Of a stretch of DNA of 64,000 bases, positions 27,782-41,000 are shown piece after piece. The DNA is from Colius striatus (Eukaryota > Chordata > Aves > Coliiformes > Coliidae). How positions within the stretch are numbered: the first letter of the stretch is position 1; every line of letters starts with the position of its first letter. The stretch lies in contig NC_084790.1 of the NCBI RefSeq assembly GCF_028858725.1, forward strand, positions 3,664,001 to 3,728,000. Reading direction: 5' to 3'. The position numbers were made by a program, and so were the translations under genes. The notes below the pieces were generated by a model, which saw only the letters and a program-made list of their open reading frames with translations, was not told where the DNA came from and ran no database searches.

Positions 27782-29702
27782 GTAAGATACCAAAAAAAAC
27801 ATTGTTGAAATCCAGCTGCATTTGTGTTGTGGGTAAAAAGAGATCTTGAAAACTCTGCCAGGCAAAAAGCAGCCACCCACGACCCTGCAGATCTGTGTGG
27901 AGACAGAGTTGCTCACACCAAGGATCAAGCCAGGAGGGAGGTGGGTGGTGAGACAGCAAAGTAGTGCTAGAAGACAAAAGAAAACTAAAAAAGAGCAACA
28001 AAAACAAAGAGAGAACTGAAACATAGACATACACTGTGATTTTAAGATGGCCTGGACTGTTATGAGCATTTAAAATGAGCACTTTCAGGAAAGATGAAAA
28101 CATCCTACACTGAATGCAGGGAAGAACCAGCTTCTTGCTCTTTGCAAATAACTGGTCAAAGAGTTGGGCTTTAACTGAGGTCAGTGTTGAAGAGCTGACC
28201 TGCCCGAGAAGGATGAATTCAGCATCTTCACGGGCCATGACCTGCTCCTGGACCACGGGCCTGGCCCCAGTGCTTATGGTCCCTCAACCACAGGAGCAAC
28301 CTCAGCCATGCCATGGCCCCCAGCTCAAGCTCTGTGAGAGGCTCAGCAGAGCAGGGAGAGTTTTGCAGCCTGCTTCTTTTCCCTTTCACTTCTGGTGGCA
28401 TGCCTCCAGATAGCAGGCAGGATGTGGTGAAAGCCAAGCCTGCCTGAGATGGAGAGCATGCAAAGATATTTGGTGATAACAGGCAGAGGTATCCAGGGGA
28501 AACCTTTCATCTCTGTGCAATGGCGAGATGGTAGTGGAGAGTAATAAGTCACACAAAAGCGGGGCAGAGATACCACAAGCTCACTCTGCTCTGTAGGTTA
28601 CGACAGTGTAGGAAGATGAAACAATAACAATCAGAACTTAAATCAGGGGCAGGGACCTGAATGAGACACCGGCAATGTGCCTGGACCAGCACAGTATCAG
28701 CTTCCTGCTTCCCTCTCCATGTTTCCTCCCCATCTCATTGACACCTCTATTAATTTAGCAGAGAAAACAGCCCAGAAAGGCTCTGGCTTTGTCTTCCCAC
28801 AGAGCCCTCTGCTCCCAGAGGGGCTCCAGCTGCTCAGGGGGTGTCAGTCCACTGGGTGCTACCAGGATGGAAGACTAGGATGACACTGGCACTTGCCCTG
28901 CGAGGCTGCAGCAAACAAGTTTCTCCTCCTGTTTAATTGGAACTGTTTGTGTTCCAGCTATAAGCTAGAACATTACCCCATTACCTCTTGTCCTGTCATT
29001 GGACACTAAAGAAAAAAAGTGTCACCCCATCCTCCTGACATTCACCTTTTAAGTACTTGTGTTTATATGGTTACCCCTTAGCCTTTTCTTCTCCAGACTG
29101 AACAGCCTTAGGTCCTGCAGCCTTTCCTCATAAGGAAGATGCTCCAGTCCCCTGATCATCTTGGTAGCCCTCTCTCCAGCAGTTCCCTGTCCTTCTTGAG
29201 CTAGGGAGACAGAACTGGACACAGGATTCTAGATGAGGCCTCACCAGGGCACAGTAGAGTCAGTCGAGAGGAAAGGTTATTCCTGCTGAGAGAAGGGGAA
29301 GACTGAAGGATGTGTTATTTTTCCCATTTTATCCAACAGCTGATTAGGTACATACAGCTGTATCTGTGTCCTGAGACATTCTGGAACACAGCCACATGTT
29401 TGAGAGTCTGCAGGTGTTGCTTTGACTGAGCACTAAACATTTCCTCTGGAATTCCTGCTCTGAGCTCAAAAAAAAAACCCAAAACCACCCAAACCCCACA
29501 TACTTATGGGAAACATTTTCAGCCATGAGACCTTGTCAGCTCTGTTCATGACATTGGCATAAGCCAACACTTGGGAACTCCTTGGGACTTCTCCACAGAC
29601 TGTGACTGGGCACTCTTGCCTGCTTCACAGGCTCTCTTCCCACCACAGCCACAGAGGGGCACGGTACCTTTCCCAACACTCTCCTCCTTTTCCTTCTTCT
29701 AG
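27782..29702 (+). other. CCR7: CCR7 intron 2
   Basis: This 1.9 kb intron runs from GTAAGA to a tccttcttctag acceptor. It carries an antisense CR1 fragment (28905-29275). The longest antisense frame (28256-27759) has no recognisable similarity. Confidence 0.9.
28905..29275 (-). mobile_element. CR1 LINE fragment, antisense, tail missing
   Basis: The antisense CR1 words TTGTGTTCCAGCTATAAGC, CCTTTTCTTCTCCAGACTGA, CCTCATAAGGAAGATGCTCC and GATGAGGCCTCACCAGGGCA appear in order. The 3' tail (low-coordinate side) is absent, so the element is truncated at both ends inside CCR7 intron 2. Confidence 0.93.
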
Positions 29703-30767
29703 TTCTGTGCTGGGGACAACGTCACTGATTACTATGACTCCAACACCACCTTAGACTACACCATGTTCGAGGTCCTGTGTGAGAAGGAGGAAGTCCGTAA
29801 CTTCCGTGCTGCCTTCCTCCCTGCCATGTACTCCCTCATCTGCTTCACGGGGCTGCTGGGGAATGGGCTGGTGATGCTCACCTACATTTACTTCAAGAGG
29901 CTCAAGACCATGACAGACATCTATTTGCTGAACCTGGCTCTGGCAGACATCCTCTTCCTGCTGACCCTCCCTTTTTGGGCCGCAAGTGCAGCGACACACT
30001 GGCTTTTTGGAGAGGTAGCCTGCAAGGCTGTCTATTGCATCTGTAAAATGAGTTTCTTCAGCGGGATGCTGCTCCTCCTGTCCATCAGCATCGACAGGTA
30101 CTTTGCCATCGTTCAGGCTGCCTCGGCCCACCGCTTCCGTCCCCGGATGATATTCATCAGCAAAGTCACATGCATACTCATTTGGCTCCTGGCCTTCATC
30201 CTCTCAGTCCCTGAGCTGGTTCACAGTGGTGTAAATAACTCGGACAAACACCCTCGTTGTTCCATCATCGCTAACGACTTGCAGACCTTCAACACTGGCA
30301 TCAAAGTGTCCCAAATGGTTTTTGGCTTCTTAGTTCCCCTGCTGGTCATGTCTGTCTGCTACCTCATCATCATCAAAACGTTACTCCAGGCCCGCAACTT
30401 TGAGAAGAATAAAGCCATCAAAGTCATCATTGCTGTGGTAATTGTCTTTGTTGTCTTCCAGCTGCCCTACAATGGCGTCATGCTGGCAAAGACCATCTCA
30501 GTCTTCAACCAGACCAGCTCATGTGAGGACAGCAAGAAGCTTGACGTGGCAGATGACGTGACCTACACTCTGGCCTGCTTCCGATGCTGCCTCAACCCTT
30601 TCCTCTATGCCTTCATCGGTGTCAAATTCCGCAACGACCTCTTCAAGCTTCTGAAGGAGTTGGGCTGCCTGAGCCAGGAGCGCCTCTGGCAGCTCTCCAC
30701 CTGCCGTGACAGCAAGAGGTTTTCCTTTGCCATGGAGACAGAGACAACCACCACCTTCTCTCCATGA
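29703..30767 (+). CDS. CCR7: CCR7 main exon: chemokine receptor, seven helices
   Basis: The exon begins in frame with FCAGDNVTDYYDSNTT and ends ETETTTTFSP-stop; the eight-residue end ETTTTFSP is shared with human CCR7. Joined to exons 1-2 the protein is 374 residues (human 378). It is a class A GPCR for CCL19/CCL21 on the plasma membrane that directs T cells and dendritic cells to lymphoid tissue. Two glycosylation sites (Asn26, Asn34) lie in the N-terminus. Helices are at about 59-84, 94-115, 130-153, 171-192, 221-246, 258-283 and 303-326. Key sites are Asp102 with TLP 108-110, DRY 151-153, extracellular Cys127/Cys206 (disulfide pair) and Cys46/Cys294, FQLPY at 272-276 in helix 6, and NPFLY 318-322. 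A Ser/Thr tail follows. No lesion is seen. Beginning at the internal Met41 would drop the signal peptide and glycosylated N-terminus and is unlikely. Confidence 0.98.
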   Translation, partial: FCAGDNVTDYYDSNTTLDYTMFEVLCEKEEVRNFRAAFLPAMYSLICFTGLLGNGLVMLTYIYFKRLKTMTDIYLLNLALADILFLLTLPFWAASAATHWLFGEVACKAVYCICKMSFFSGMLLLLSISIDRYFAIVQAASAHRFRPRMIFISKVTCILIWLLAFILSVPELVHSGVNNSDKHPRCSIIANDLQTFNTGIKVSQMVFGFLVPLLVMSVCYLIIIKTLLQARNFEKNKAIKVIIAVVIVFVVFQLPYNGVMLAKTISVFNQTSSCEDSKKLDVADDVTYTLACFRCCLNPFLYAFIGVKFRNDLFKLLKELGCLSQERLWQLSTCRDSKRFSFAMETETTTTFSP

Positions 30768-30975
30768 TCCAAACTCCAGGCAGGCTTTGACAAAGCTAGA
30801 ATTTGTACACTTCCTCTATTCTGAATTACTAGTAGAGTTAGAACTCCCACTACTGTAGGAAAGGCAGTTGCAAAATGAAAACTCAGGAGCTCCTCAATAT
30901 TTCAGGCAACAAGCACTGCTAGCTAATATTCCCATGGATGCAGAGGCTTCAATAAAGCTGTGACTAACAGCAAAA
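30768..30975 (+). terminator. CCR7: CCR7 3'UTR and polyadenylation signal
   Basis: AATAAA at 30951-30956 lies about 185 bases after the stop, with likely cleavage 15-25 bases later. This gives a short 3'UTR. Later signals cannot be excluded. Confidence 0.75.
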
Positions 30976-33775
30976 TGAGGGAGAGGGAGACAGGTGGGTC
31001 TAGAATTTATCATGTCATTTCACCTTTATTTTGATCTTTCCTAGTCAAAATGGGAAATGCTCAAAATAGAACATTTCCCCTAAAAGCCACAAATTCCAAA
31101 AGAAATAGATATTTGTGTAACAGAACTGCTTGTTTTCCAAAAGCATCACCCTTGCTTTGACTGCTGCTTTTATCAAGACTACCTATTGTTCTTCCTCACC
31201 TACAAAAATGATGCCCATTGCACAGCTTCAGTTTTCAAGAAAAAGCAGCATGCACAGCCTCAGGCTTCAAGCTTAATCCAATATACAATATAAGCTGTGA
31301 AGAATCCAAGCAGACAGCTCTCTGCTCTGCCTTCCCCCTTTAAAAGTGAGAAATTTCCATAACTAATGCAAAATCCATTCATATGTTATACATCGTTCCA
31401 ATAACTTTGTATTTTACTGTGTGAACTCACAGGTTTGTCAGGGAAAATACAAATTCTACTTCCATTCTGCCTGTATCCAGTGTTTCACCTATAAACAAGG
31501 TCCATCCTAAGGAGCACAAGTTATTCTATCTCAATATTGACTCAACTTCTTTAGAAATACTGCTCCATTCTGGAAGTAACATCTCCTTTAACTTCTGAAG
31601 GGGTATGTGCCTGCACGACACTGACGCAAGGGTCACTATCAGAGGTCACTAGTACCAAGGACAAATTAGTTATGAGCTCCAAATAACCAAAGTCTCCAAC
31701 CACCATGAGTGCAAATTTGAACTAAGAAACAGATCTTTCTGCACCAGTCCAGATGGCTGCTTAAAATACCTTTTCATCACTCAGCCATCCAGCCTGCTCC
31801 AATCTCATTCCTACTCTGGACCTGCTGAGGCACTGTTTACTCACTCACTTGATATAAAGCACGAGTTTTAATGGACTTGGTGACAGAATCCTCCAAATTT
31901 CAAAGATTTCAAAGCCCAGGGGGAATCCATATACATTTCTTAACGCTGAGATTCAGGTTATAGCTGTGATCACGGTTCAAATACCTCACTGTGCCAGTAC
32001 CTGAACCTTGCTTGTACTTGGGGTCATCGGCTGCTGCGGATATGGTCTGATGATTTTCACACACGTGTGGGGGCCTTCTGAGCTACTGCTTGCTGACCTC
32101 AAGAGATAAACAACAATGTGGGTTTTTTTTCTCCCTTCCCAATCGACATGCCTTTCTAGAAGGACTTTAGCAGCTGGCTCTTAAGTCAGAGATGTATTTC
32201 ACTTATAAGCTACTGAAAACGTGTTTTGCATTCATAAGGTCAGTGCTAATAAAGATGCCATTCACTGCAGTTTGAGTTAAATGCAAAGGACAGTCATGTG
32301 CTGAAGATTATTGCCAGGGTCACTTACTTCAAAGGAACAGGCAGCTGAACAACAGATTATTGTCATGTAAAATAAGACCTTGAAAAGCTGCCCAGAGTAA
32401 TCCCAGTTGGTGCTTTTACTGGAAGAGAGGAGATTCCTACCAACAGATGAACACCCTGGGAACTGCTGTCAGGGGACATCTGAATGTCAACTGGGAGGAG
32501 CTACTGCAATTGTTAGTGCATCTGTTCCTGACTTGTGGGCTCTAATCCCCACAGCCAGACATCAGTGGCAAAAGGTCTTGGCCAGGAACTGCTCTTGGGA
32601 CTGGGGTGGAGCAGGCTAACTCAGAGGAACATGGCCTCACTCTCTGGATCAGCAATGGAACAGCTTGTGGAAATTCTAAGGCATGTTCCAGTGGACACAG
32701 AGAGACATGCAGAGCAAAACACACTTACTAAAAAAGACATTTATACTTTCTACAATACCACACATGGATCCGCTAGGAGTGGTACAGGGAATTCTCTGGA
32801 TCATAGGTCAAAAAACGTTGCGTTATAGACACAAGAATTAATATCAGGCTTCCAAGGGAAGAATTCAATTAGCTGGTTTTGAGGCAGTGCTACCAGTATA
32901 TAGCTGGGTGCCATCAGAATTAAGTAATTTCTTCTTCATAAACTGTTTGGCTCTGGGGGATGGGATTTTGCTAAGAGATTTAGTAAGAGAGCCCATTCTG
33001 CTGTGTTACCTGTCTATGCAAAAGTACAGTCTCATCCAACCATTCAATGCATTTTCTTTTGTAATACCTGTGTCACATGTACAGAAATGCTGCTTCTGTG
33101 GCATATGAAATGGGGAGTTATGACTTACACTGAAGAGTCCTTTGTTCTGGATTTGTTACTACAGTCCTTTCTGAGGCAAGACACTCAGCTAATGAGAATA
33201 TTGCCAGAGTTAGGAGTAACTGTAATACAGGGTCTTTCTTTATCAATAACAAGATGCTCTTCATGTGTAGTCATATATCAAAAGCTGCTTTACACAGAAG
33301 AAGTTAAATATGTACATGAATGTACCCTGGAAATACACTGCTTTAACTAAAACTTTTTAAGCAAGATACATTCACCTAACTTATTCCAGCAAGGAAAAAT
33401 GCTTCACCAAAACATGCAATTGTACTTGGCCTCCTGTTTGAGAAAGGTCATTCCTTGCATACTAACTGAGAAGTCTTCAGGTCTTTACAGACTAGATGTA
33501 TTCTAAATAGGAAAACATGCAGCTGCTTCCACACAAAGGAGTTACTAAAGGCATCATCTGGGACAGCTGCATCTGGTGCCTCACCAACAAGACAGCCCTG
33601 ACTTCAGAGTGCATGCTTTTCCTTAAAATAAGTAACTGACAGAACAAATTTGCCACTTATTTAGATGAATCACAATCACATTGGCCTAAGATTCTAACCT
33701 GAGACTCCCCACTGAGTGAAAACTGACTGTATTTTGCTCTTTGTGGAAAATAAATTATAATAATTTTTACAATAC

Positions 33776-33904
33776 CTTTGGCTTTCCATTGTATTTCTTC
33801 CATCTTGGATGCATCTTGTACCTATGACAGTAGTTCGTGTCATATACTCCTGGTCCCGTCAAGAGCTGTCTGTTGAGCAACCTAGCTTCATTACCAATAC
33901 TGCC
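33776..33904 (-). CDS. candidate exon of unrecognised - strand gene
   Basis: Read on the - strand, a ctccctgcag acceptor leads into 43 codons with no stop: GSIGNEARLLNRQLLTGPG, then VYDTNYCHRYKMHPRWKKYN, then GKPK, and then a GTATTG donor in phase 0. A second AG five bases in (exon from 33899) would instead start with one base that completes the split codon left by the 42741-42832 exon, giving Ser and keeping this frame. The peptide is basic and Tyr/Trp/His-rich and looks like real protein rather than translated intron, but I do not recognise the family. The downstream exon is unclear: AG sites at about 32060-32080 allow several in-frame endings. The call rests on splice sites and frame only. 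Confidence 0.4.
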
Positions 33905-35117
33905 CTGCAGGGAGAAGAGCACATACAATAAACTAAGCAGAAAAAGAGTTGGTTTACTTCATCTGTGATGAATTATATAGTAAACAAGGCATCAACAGGC
34001 CAAGCTATAATCTTTTAACTATTAACCCAGCTGCCTTAACAGTGCTCCACGACTAGGTAGACCTGATGGCTACTTACCAAAGGTTATGTGAAAAGCCTTT
34101 ACGTTGTAACATTTTATCATTCACTATTGAATTAAAAGAAGTCAGTAATGAAATACTGTATCACTGTGCAAATTACTCACAGGGAGAGGCAGTGCCCACA
34201 GCTCTGGTGGCTAGAACATCTACAGGGTAGAAGCATTAATTGCCATGCTAATTGAGAGGAGTTGTGGATCTAATCCAGCTCTGCAACTCAAATAGGCCAA
34301 TGTGGTATGATTAACACACCCAGAACACTTCTACCTGACCTCCCCAGGTAATTCATGCCTCAGGGCACGTGGGGATGATCAATATCCTTTACAAAATATG
34401 TCTTAAAATTGCAACCACAGAACCAAAGAGGAAAAAACCTCAAAGAAAACCAGAAGACATGAGCTTGACATATGAGTACCAAAACTGAGCACCATTTCTG
34501 CTTTCACTAAATGCTGTATGTCTCTCACGGTTTCTCCCCAGAGAGAAAGTATTAGTCTAGTTTCAGCATCCAGTCGAGGTTCAAGCAACGATAAGACCAC
34601 GGCACCACAATGCAACTCCAGATGATAACAGTCTTAACCCAAGGCTTCTTAAATAAACATTAGGTCTCACCACAACTAGGTCAGAAGTCTCAACTGCCCC
34701 GAGTTCCAGGAGCATATTTGTGCAAGAGGTGCAGCCTGCTGAAGTACAGGCTCTGAATGAAGGACAAAGCATGAAACACCACTGGGGATCTACAGAAAGC
34801 TGCCATGGTTTTAACAGTTCCCTGGGGTTCTCAGAGTGACTGTGAATGAAGCTTTTAAATGGAAAAGCTTCTGAATGTTAAGTAAACAGAGATTACAATT
34901 TAGAATCCTAATTTCAATCAGAAAACTCAGTCCACCAAGTAACCATTCAGGGTCACAATTTAGGCCACAAATATCCCAGTCAGATCACACAGAAACTGTT
35001 AGAGAGGAAAAAGGTGCCTTTCTAGGATGGATTTAACCCATTTTAGTACCATTCACCAGCAAGAGAAAGAAGGGGGTTTCCATTTACAGCTCACTTCAGG
35101 TCTGGGACCAATCTGTT

Positions 35118-35320
35118 TTAAATCTTCTTCCAAAAGTCAATTAAAAAAGCCTGGCCCTTGTTATAGAAAGAGGCCACTGGTCTGCAGTAAACATCATCAA
35201 AAGGCAAGAGAAAGCCATGCGTGGTCACAGTCATGTAGACTTCAGGTGATTCCTGCAATCCTTTTTCCAAGTAATTGTGGGAAACCTCTTCCTCAGTCCA
35301 AAGCCCTGGACTCCTCATTG
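35118..35320 (-). CDS. candidate terminal exon, - strand, unrecognised
   Basis: A good acceptor (tactttatttacag) precedes two bases and then 66 codons ending in TAA at 35118. The peptide reads MRSPGLWTEEEVSHNYLEKG in its first part and ends FYNKGQAFLIDFWKKI. Only this one of the three frames is open. The entry phase needs an upstream exon ending with one spare base. A 44-base block at 41996-42039 with a strong acceptor and a GTAAAA donor could provide it, and so could one ending before 39203. This may be an alternative 3' end of the same candidate gene, or chance. I do not recognise it. Confidence 0.25.
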
Positions 35321-37586
35321 CTGTAAATAAAGTATTGCTGCTAATAATTTCTCCTTTATCTATGCATGCATGGCATTTTTAAGTTAGAGCTCTCAGTGCC
35401 AAACAGATCCAGGCTGGGTAGGAGGTAAATTGGAATTAGGAGGAGGGAATGAGACCTAACTAAATGTGGTTACTCCCATTCATCACAGAGCAGATGTTTG
35501 TCCTCTCCCTTCTTGTGCTGTCCCAGGGCCTGCTTCCCAGCCCTTGGTGGTGAATGAACTGATGGTGAAGGGGAAACTTCTCCAGGTACGGCTGGGGTTT
35601 CTGATGCACCACCTGGGTAGCTGTGTGAGGAAAGTCCTTGTCACACTCAGAAAGAATGAGCTGGAGTTAAGTGAGGCAAACAAACCCTAAAAATAATGCA
35701 CATGTGTGATGAGGAAGGGTGGTGGCACACTGCAACAATCAGAATAGCTGAGAGTGGGCTATGGTTTCCTCTCCCCACATCTTTTTTTTTATATGGAAAA
35801 ACAACCCAAACTCCTGTTCTGGGGGTGGAGGTGTCAGATCTTGGGGGAGAAATTCTTGCATGGTCAACTACCTTCCTCCCCAGCCTGACAGCAGAGCTGC
35901 CTTGCCCAGAGGCCACCTCCTTGCCCCCTTCATGCTGGCACTGTGAGGTTCCCCCCAAAGGACACGTGTCCAAGGTGGCTTCAACGTCTGGGCGTTACCA
36001 ATGTTGTGTGTACTCTACAGGGAAAGAAAGCTCAGTCTGATCCAAGGGTTACATTAGCAAATATGGCTTGTATCCCTAGCTCTGCTCCTCAGCCACCTGA
36101 GCCAAGCCTGCACTTCAGCCCAAAGCACTAAAACAGTGATAAAATGTCCCGTTGCAAAGGTAGTAATAGGAGTATCCAGCTCTGTTGCCAGTCCCACACA
36201 GAGAAGCCTTCCCACCCTCTTACTGAAACAAAAAAGATGACCTCAGGTGCTCAGATTTTGCAGAAACTGCAAAGTTTTCAAGCTGCACTGGAAGTTATTT
36301 TTCATTTTAGCCTTTCAAAAATACCCCAGTTCTTCCCAAAGCTAAGAGTAGCACCCAAGCAGGGCTCACGTTTTCTTGCTATTAAACCAACACCTGTCAG
36401 TGCCACAGCTCGTTACAAAAACCTTCTTCAGGTCTTAACAAGCGGAGAGACTTTCGGTTCACCTTCACCACATGCTTGGCAGATGCAGAGCCAAGCTAGG
36501 CGTCATCTCATACATTTGTCATTGCTGAACCCATGCAAATCTTCAGCTTTCAGGAACTGAAACTCTAACTTCCCTTCCTGATGCTTTGTGTTTTTTAATT
36601 AAATTGTCTAAAATAAGAGAGCAAGCAGATATTTACTTTCCTTTCTTTTTACTGATGAACACTGTGGAACAAAACCCAAATTCTTGAGTAACTATGTGCT
36701 TTAATGGGAAATTTCTGTGACTGACGGACAATTCCAATGTCTAAAGCTCTCCTTCAAGGGAGGACAACCCCTAATAATTTCCAGGGCAATAAATAGTCCA
36801 AAAGGCTTTCCAGGAATTAGACTATACATACTCCCCTGTACCAAAATTAGAATTCCTCTCATCAATTCTCCTTCCTTCTTCTTTAACTAGGAGCACACCC
36901 TAAAAACCCACTGAAAGCAACAGGACTTTTTACAAAAAGCCTCTGCATTGCCTTGGGAGCTGGTATGCGTTTTTCGTGTTATGAAACATGAGAAAGGAGG
37001 TAAAATCCTAACGATTATACACAAGGAACCAAACATAATTCTGAAAACAAAACCCCAAAAAACAGGAAAGAGAAATCACACAGTATATTCTCCCCCAGAT
37101 GCTGAGACTTTTATGGGATTTGCAACATGGGCAGCTGGATTACACACAGGTGTCTGTTATGGCCTGAAAAACCCCAGAATTGCTGCAGAAGCCCTATGTA
37201 GTGACAGGATGGTGACAAATGCAGCTACTTTTAGGTCCTTGCCCACTCTGATGGTTTCATAGCGGCATAAAACTGCAAAATTGTACTCCTATGGGACAAT
37301 GTCCTTGGTTTACATGCCAAATTTTAAAGGGACAAATGCTTCAGAGAAGGATGAAGGTGCTCTTAAAATACTCTTACCTAATCAAGTAGTGAAAAATAAA
37401 GTCTTCACAAGCAGAAGTGACTCACAAGTCAAAGGGCCTTTTCCAACAGCTCCTTCAAACCCTCATCTCCAAGAGACACGAGAGCTTTTACATTACACCC
37501 AACAAAGGCAACTTATTTCCCACCCAGTTCTCTGAAAATGAAGGTGCTAAGTTGGACATCCAAAAAAATCTTTGATCTATTTCTGG

Positions 37587-38055
37587 GCTCCTCACTTCAA
37601 GAGAGGCAGGGAACTGCTGCACAGTCCCATGGAGCGCTACCAAGATGCTGAGAGAACTGGAACATCTCTCTGAGAAGTAAAGGCTGTGAGACTTGGGGCT
37701 GTTTAGCCCGGAGAAGGCTGATAGGGGCCCTTATCAATACTGAGAAATCCCTAAACGGTGGGTGTCCAGAGGATGGGGTCAGTCTTTTTTCTGTGGTGGC
37801 CAGTGATGGGACATAAGCTGGAACACGGGAAGTTCCCCTGGAACACAAGGAGAAACTTGTTTGGTGTTGAGGTGAGGGAGCCCTGGCCCAGGCTGCCCAG
37901 GGAACGTGTGGAGGCTCCTTCCTAGGAGGTTTCCAAACCCACCTGGACATGTTCCTGTGCCCTTTGATTGAGGGGAACCTGCTTTAGCAGTGCAGTGGAC
38001 TGCATGAGCTCTAGAGGCCTCTTCCAACACCACCATTCTGGGATACTGTGGTATC
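37587..38055 (+). mobile_element. CR1 LINE 3' fragment, sense
   Basis: It starts in the ORF2 end (GAGGCAGGGAACTGCTGC, AAGATGCTGAGAGAACTGG) and includes GTGAGGGAGCCCTGGCCCAG and GGAGGTTTCCAAACCCACCT. It ends ACCACCATTCTGGGATACTG, an eroded tail. Confidence 0.94.
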
Positions 38056-41000
38056 AGTGGAATTCCACAGATCCTGATTTCATAGGCCTTCTTGTGGTCT
38101 AGAAACTTAGGCATTCTGATTTACCAACATTAATGACAAGTAAAGCTAAGTACTCCCTTCTGGAGACAAAGCACACTACTCCACTGCACATGCTGACTGG
38201 TGGGTACAAAGGCCTCCACTCTCCACAGTTTTTTGGTGTAACTGTCACAGGTAGTCAGCACGACCTTGCAGGTGTCTATGGTATACTCATCGCTTTGCAT
38301 CTTATTACCAGGGCATGTCATCTACATGAGAACATTTGTGTGGAAGGAGGTGTGAACACATGCATATATCTTCATGTTTGCATACATCTCCCAGCAAAAC
38401 TGGTTTCGGACTCCGGGAGCTATTACAGCAAAATTCAACACCAGAGGAGAAAAATCTCCCTGCTGGAGCTGCACAAATAGAAGCTCATGTTGTTAGGGGA
38501 GAGTCAACTGATTCCCTTGGAGATAACATGTTTCTTCTAAGTTTTGGCCACACCAAGCAGTGAGAAAGAGTCTCTGCCCCTGTGCCAGGGCGGGGAGGGG
38601 GAGAAGGAAAAACAAGTCTCTTTCTGGATGACTAACACAGCCAGCAGCGATTGCAGCTCCGCAGCTCAGCCCTGCTCTTCAACGAGGAGTTGTGCAAGAC
38701 TCCTTTGAAGAGGTTAACACGTTCAAATTCGGTTCTCATCTGTCTTGACAGAGGGTCACAGGCAGTTACAGGGCTTCTGCTCAAACTTCATGACCTGACC
38801 ACATGCAGAGAGTGAGAGTCACTGAACACCACACAGCTGTAACGCAACAGCCATGGCTTTGACTTGGCTTTGGGTGGGATTGCACCAGACCTGGCCAATA
38901 ACCAGATCCTTACAAGCCTAATCAAAATGTTTTTATTGCCAGCAGCTTCTGGGGAGCCTCCACACCCATCTACAAGTGAGCAACCCCTCACGTGCCTGTG
39001 CTGCCTCCACAACCTAACAAACAGCCAAGAGGCGTGCAGCCCAAGACGTGGAGACTGTTTTGAAGCATGCTACAGATAACAAATAACACAAAAAAAAGTC
39101 TCCATGCCATCACAAGCAAGACCTGAAGTGCCACCAGAGCCTGATCCTCAGCTGAGCATCCTGTTTGGAGCAGTACATGGGCTGCAGCCATGGAACATGC
39201 ACCTGCACTGTCCTGCAGTATCACAGCCACACAGCCAGTCCTGAAACAAGAAAGCACAGAGATGATGCACTAAAGGAACAGCAGTTCTGCAGATGAGCTG
39301 CTGCTCTCTGGGGACTTAGGCCTTCTGGTACATGCTCACCCCAGAAACTTGCTCCTAATCTATGGTGGAGAGCACACAAGGCATCGCAACTTGGTCTGCA
39401 TCACCTCACCCCAAGCACCTCACTCCCTGCTCCATAGCCCACTGACCACGGTGCTAACATCTCCCTGGGGAGGTTTAATCTTTCTCTCTTGGGATCACGG
39501 TCTAATTAGCCCCTGCAGAGCACTCCAAACCCAGCCAGGTCTCAGATGTGTTGCACATGAGTAACAGTATACCTTCCCTCCTGCCACACAAAACACATGG
39601 TGGGAGAGGGCAGGAGAAGCAGAGGCAGAGGGGAGCCTGGATGTGTCTGAGACACCTGGATCTAACAACTGTCCACTCTGGAGAGGAAGATACCTCCTTG
39701 CCAAGCAGTAATGGTGATCTTCAGCTTGGAATTTAATTCCCCTTATAATCAGCAATACAAAAAGAGTCTTTCCTCACAAGGCATTTCCTCCTGCAGACAC
39801 GCATCAAGTTTGTCGGCCTGAAACACTACGAAATGAAGCTTCAGTGACTGGCAACCCAGATGAAAACACTTCCTTCTACTTCCTGCAAGGGAAGCTAATC
39901 TGAACACAAAAATAAATACAGGTTATATGCAAAGACAGGTAATAGAAGGCACTCTCACAATGCACTGGCAACCTCCTTAGGCCCTAGGTGAAAACCTCCT
40001 GAGTGACAAGACAGTCCATTCTGGCTGTTCCATTCAGACCAAGTGATCCACAGTGCATCCAGAATAAGTCCACAGTCACGATCCCCTTTTGGCTGTGGTC
40101 ATCACACAGCACCAGTACATGGCACAGTGCTGTGATCTTTTAAGACAGCAGGGACATGATCTCCTCTGTGTCTTTCCCTTGGATCAGCCCTTCTCTCCTC
40201 TTGCCTCAAATCACCCAGGAGATGCAAAAGCACAGTCTTCTAAGGAGAAGGTTCCTAGCTAAACCTCTGACCTCTAGTTATGGCCATAAATCTGCAAACA
40301 AACTGGACCAACCACAGCCCTCTTGCTGAGAGATGCTGACACCGTGTGGGAAAGGTTGAAAAATGCTCCACCACAGACTATCTTGCTCCAATCGAGCTGG
40401 GACTTTGAGAAAAACTCGGGAAAAATTGCCTCTGAAACAAAGCCATGGGCTCAAATAGTCTTAGTCGAATCATATTAAAGTCCTCTGTGGGCAATCAGGC
40501 TAAAAAGTAGAGTTATTTTAGTTTGGTTTTATTTAAATATACTGGAAGTAATTTTAAAATGGCTTTGATTCACTTTATTTTTACCTCTGAATCAGACTGC
40601 CCATGCCTTTCTCATGTGACTTCAATAATCCACTTTAAATGCTGAACTTCATCATGTTTCTCACATCTTCCCACAAAAAATTACATCTTCCACATAGCAC
40701 CTTCCACAAGCTTAATACCCAGATTTCCTAGACAACTCTGAAAAACATAAATGGTCTTTTACAGTCACCTCCCACCACTCACAACTCTGTGGGACACTGC
40801 ACTGCAGCTGCCAAAAAGTTGAGCTGCATGAGCAGCAGTGTGAGCAGAGGGCAGCCCCTTCCCCAGTTTTCAGGCAGTTGAAGAAAGTGGCATTTTTCAA
40901 GCAAACTTTACAAACACACTTTTTTTTTTCCCCATGAAGGGTCATTCTGATTTTTAAACACTCCACAATCTAACACCAGGAGAGTGCAATTTCTGCTGTC

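Noticed and set aside
27759-28256. 165-codon - strand frame in CCR7 intron 2
   Set aside because: Ser/Leu/Phe-rich translation of a purine-rich intron strand. It overlaps CCR7 exon 2 antisense and has no known similarity.
29751-30131. 126-codon - strand frame over CCR7
   Set aside because: Antisense shadow of the CCR7 coding exon.
39203-39240. Possible - strand exon with strong acceptor (tttcttgtttcag)
   Set aside because: The phase could fit the candidate gene, but the donor choice is arbitrary and the 44-base block at 41996-42039 fits equally well. Neither can be preferred.
39797-39847. Terminal-exon-like + strand block (good ctcctgcag acceptor, TRIKFVGLKHYEMKLQ, stop)
   Set aside because: CpG-containing and tempting, but only 16 codons with no partner exon found on the + strand.
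40712-40966. Cys-rich - strand frame resembling a zinc-binding pattern (CVCKVC, CSHCC)
   Set aside because: The spacing fits no zinc-finger class I know and there are no matching splice sites.
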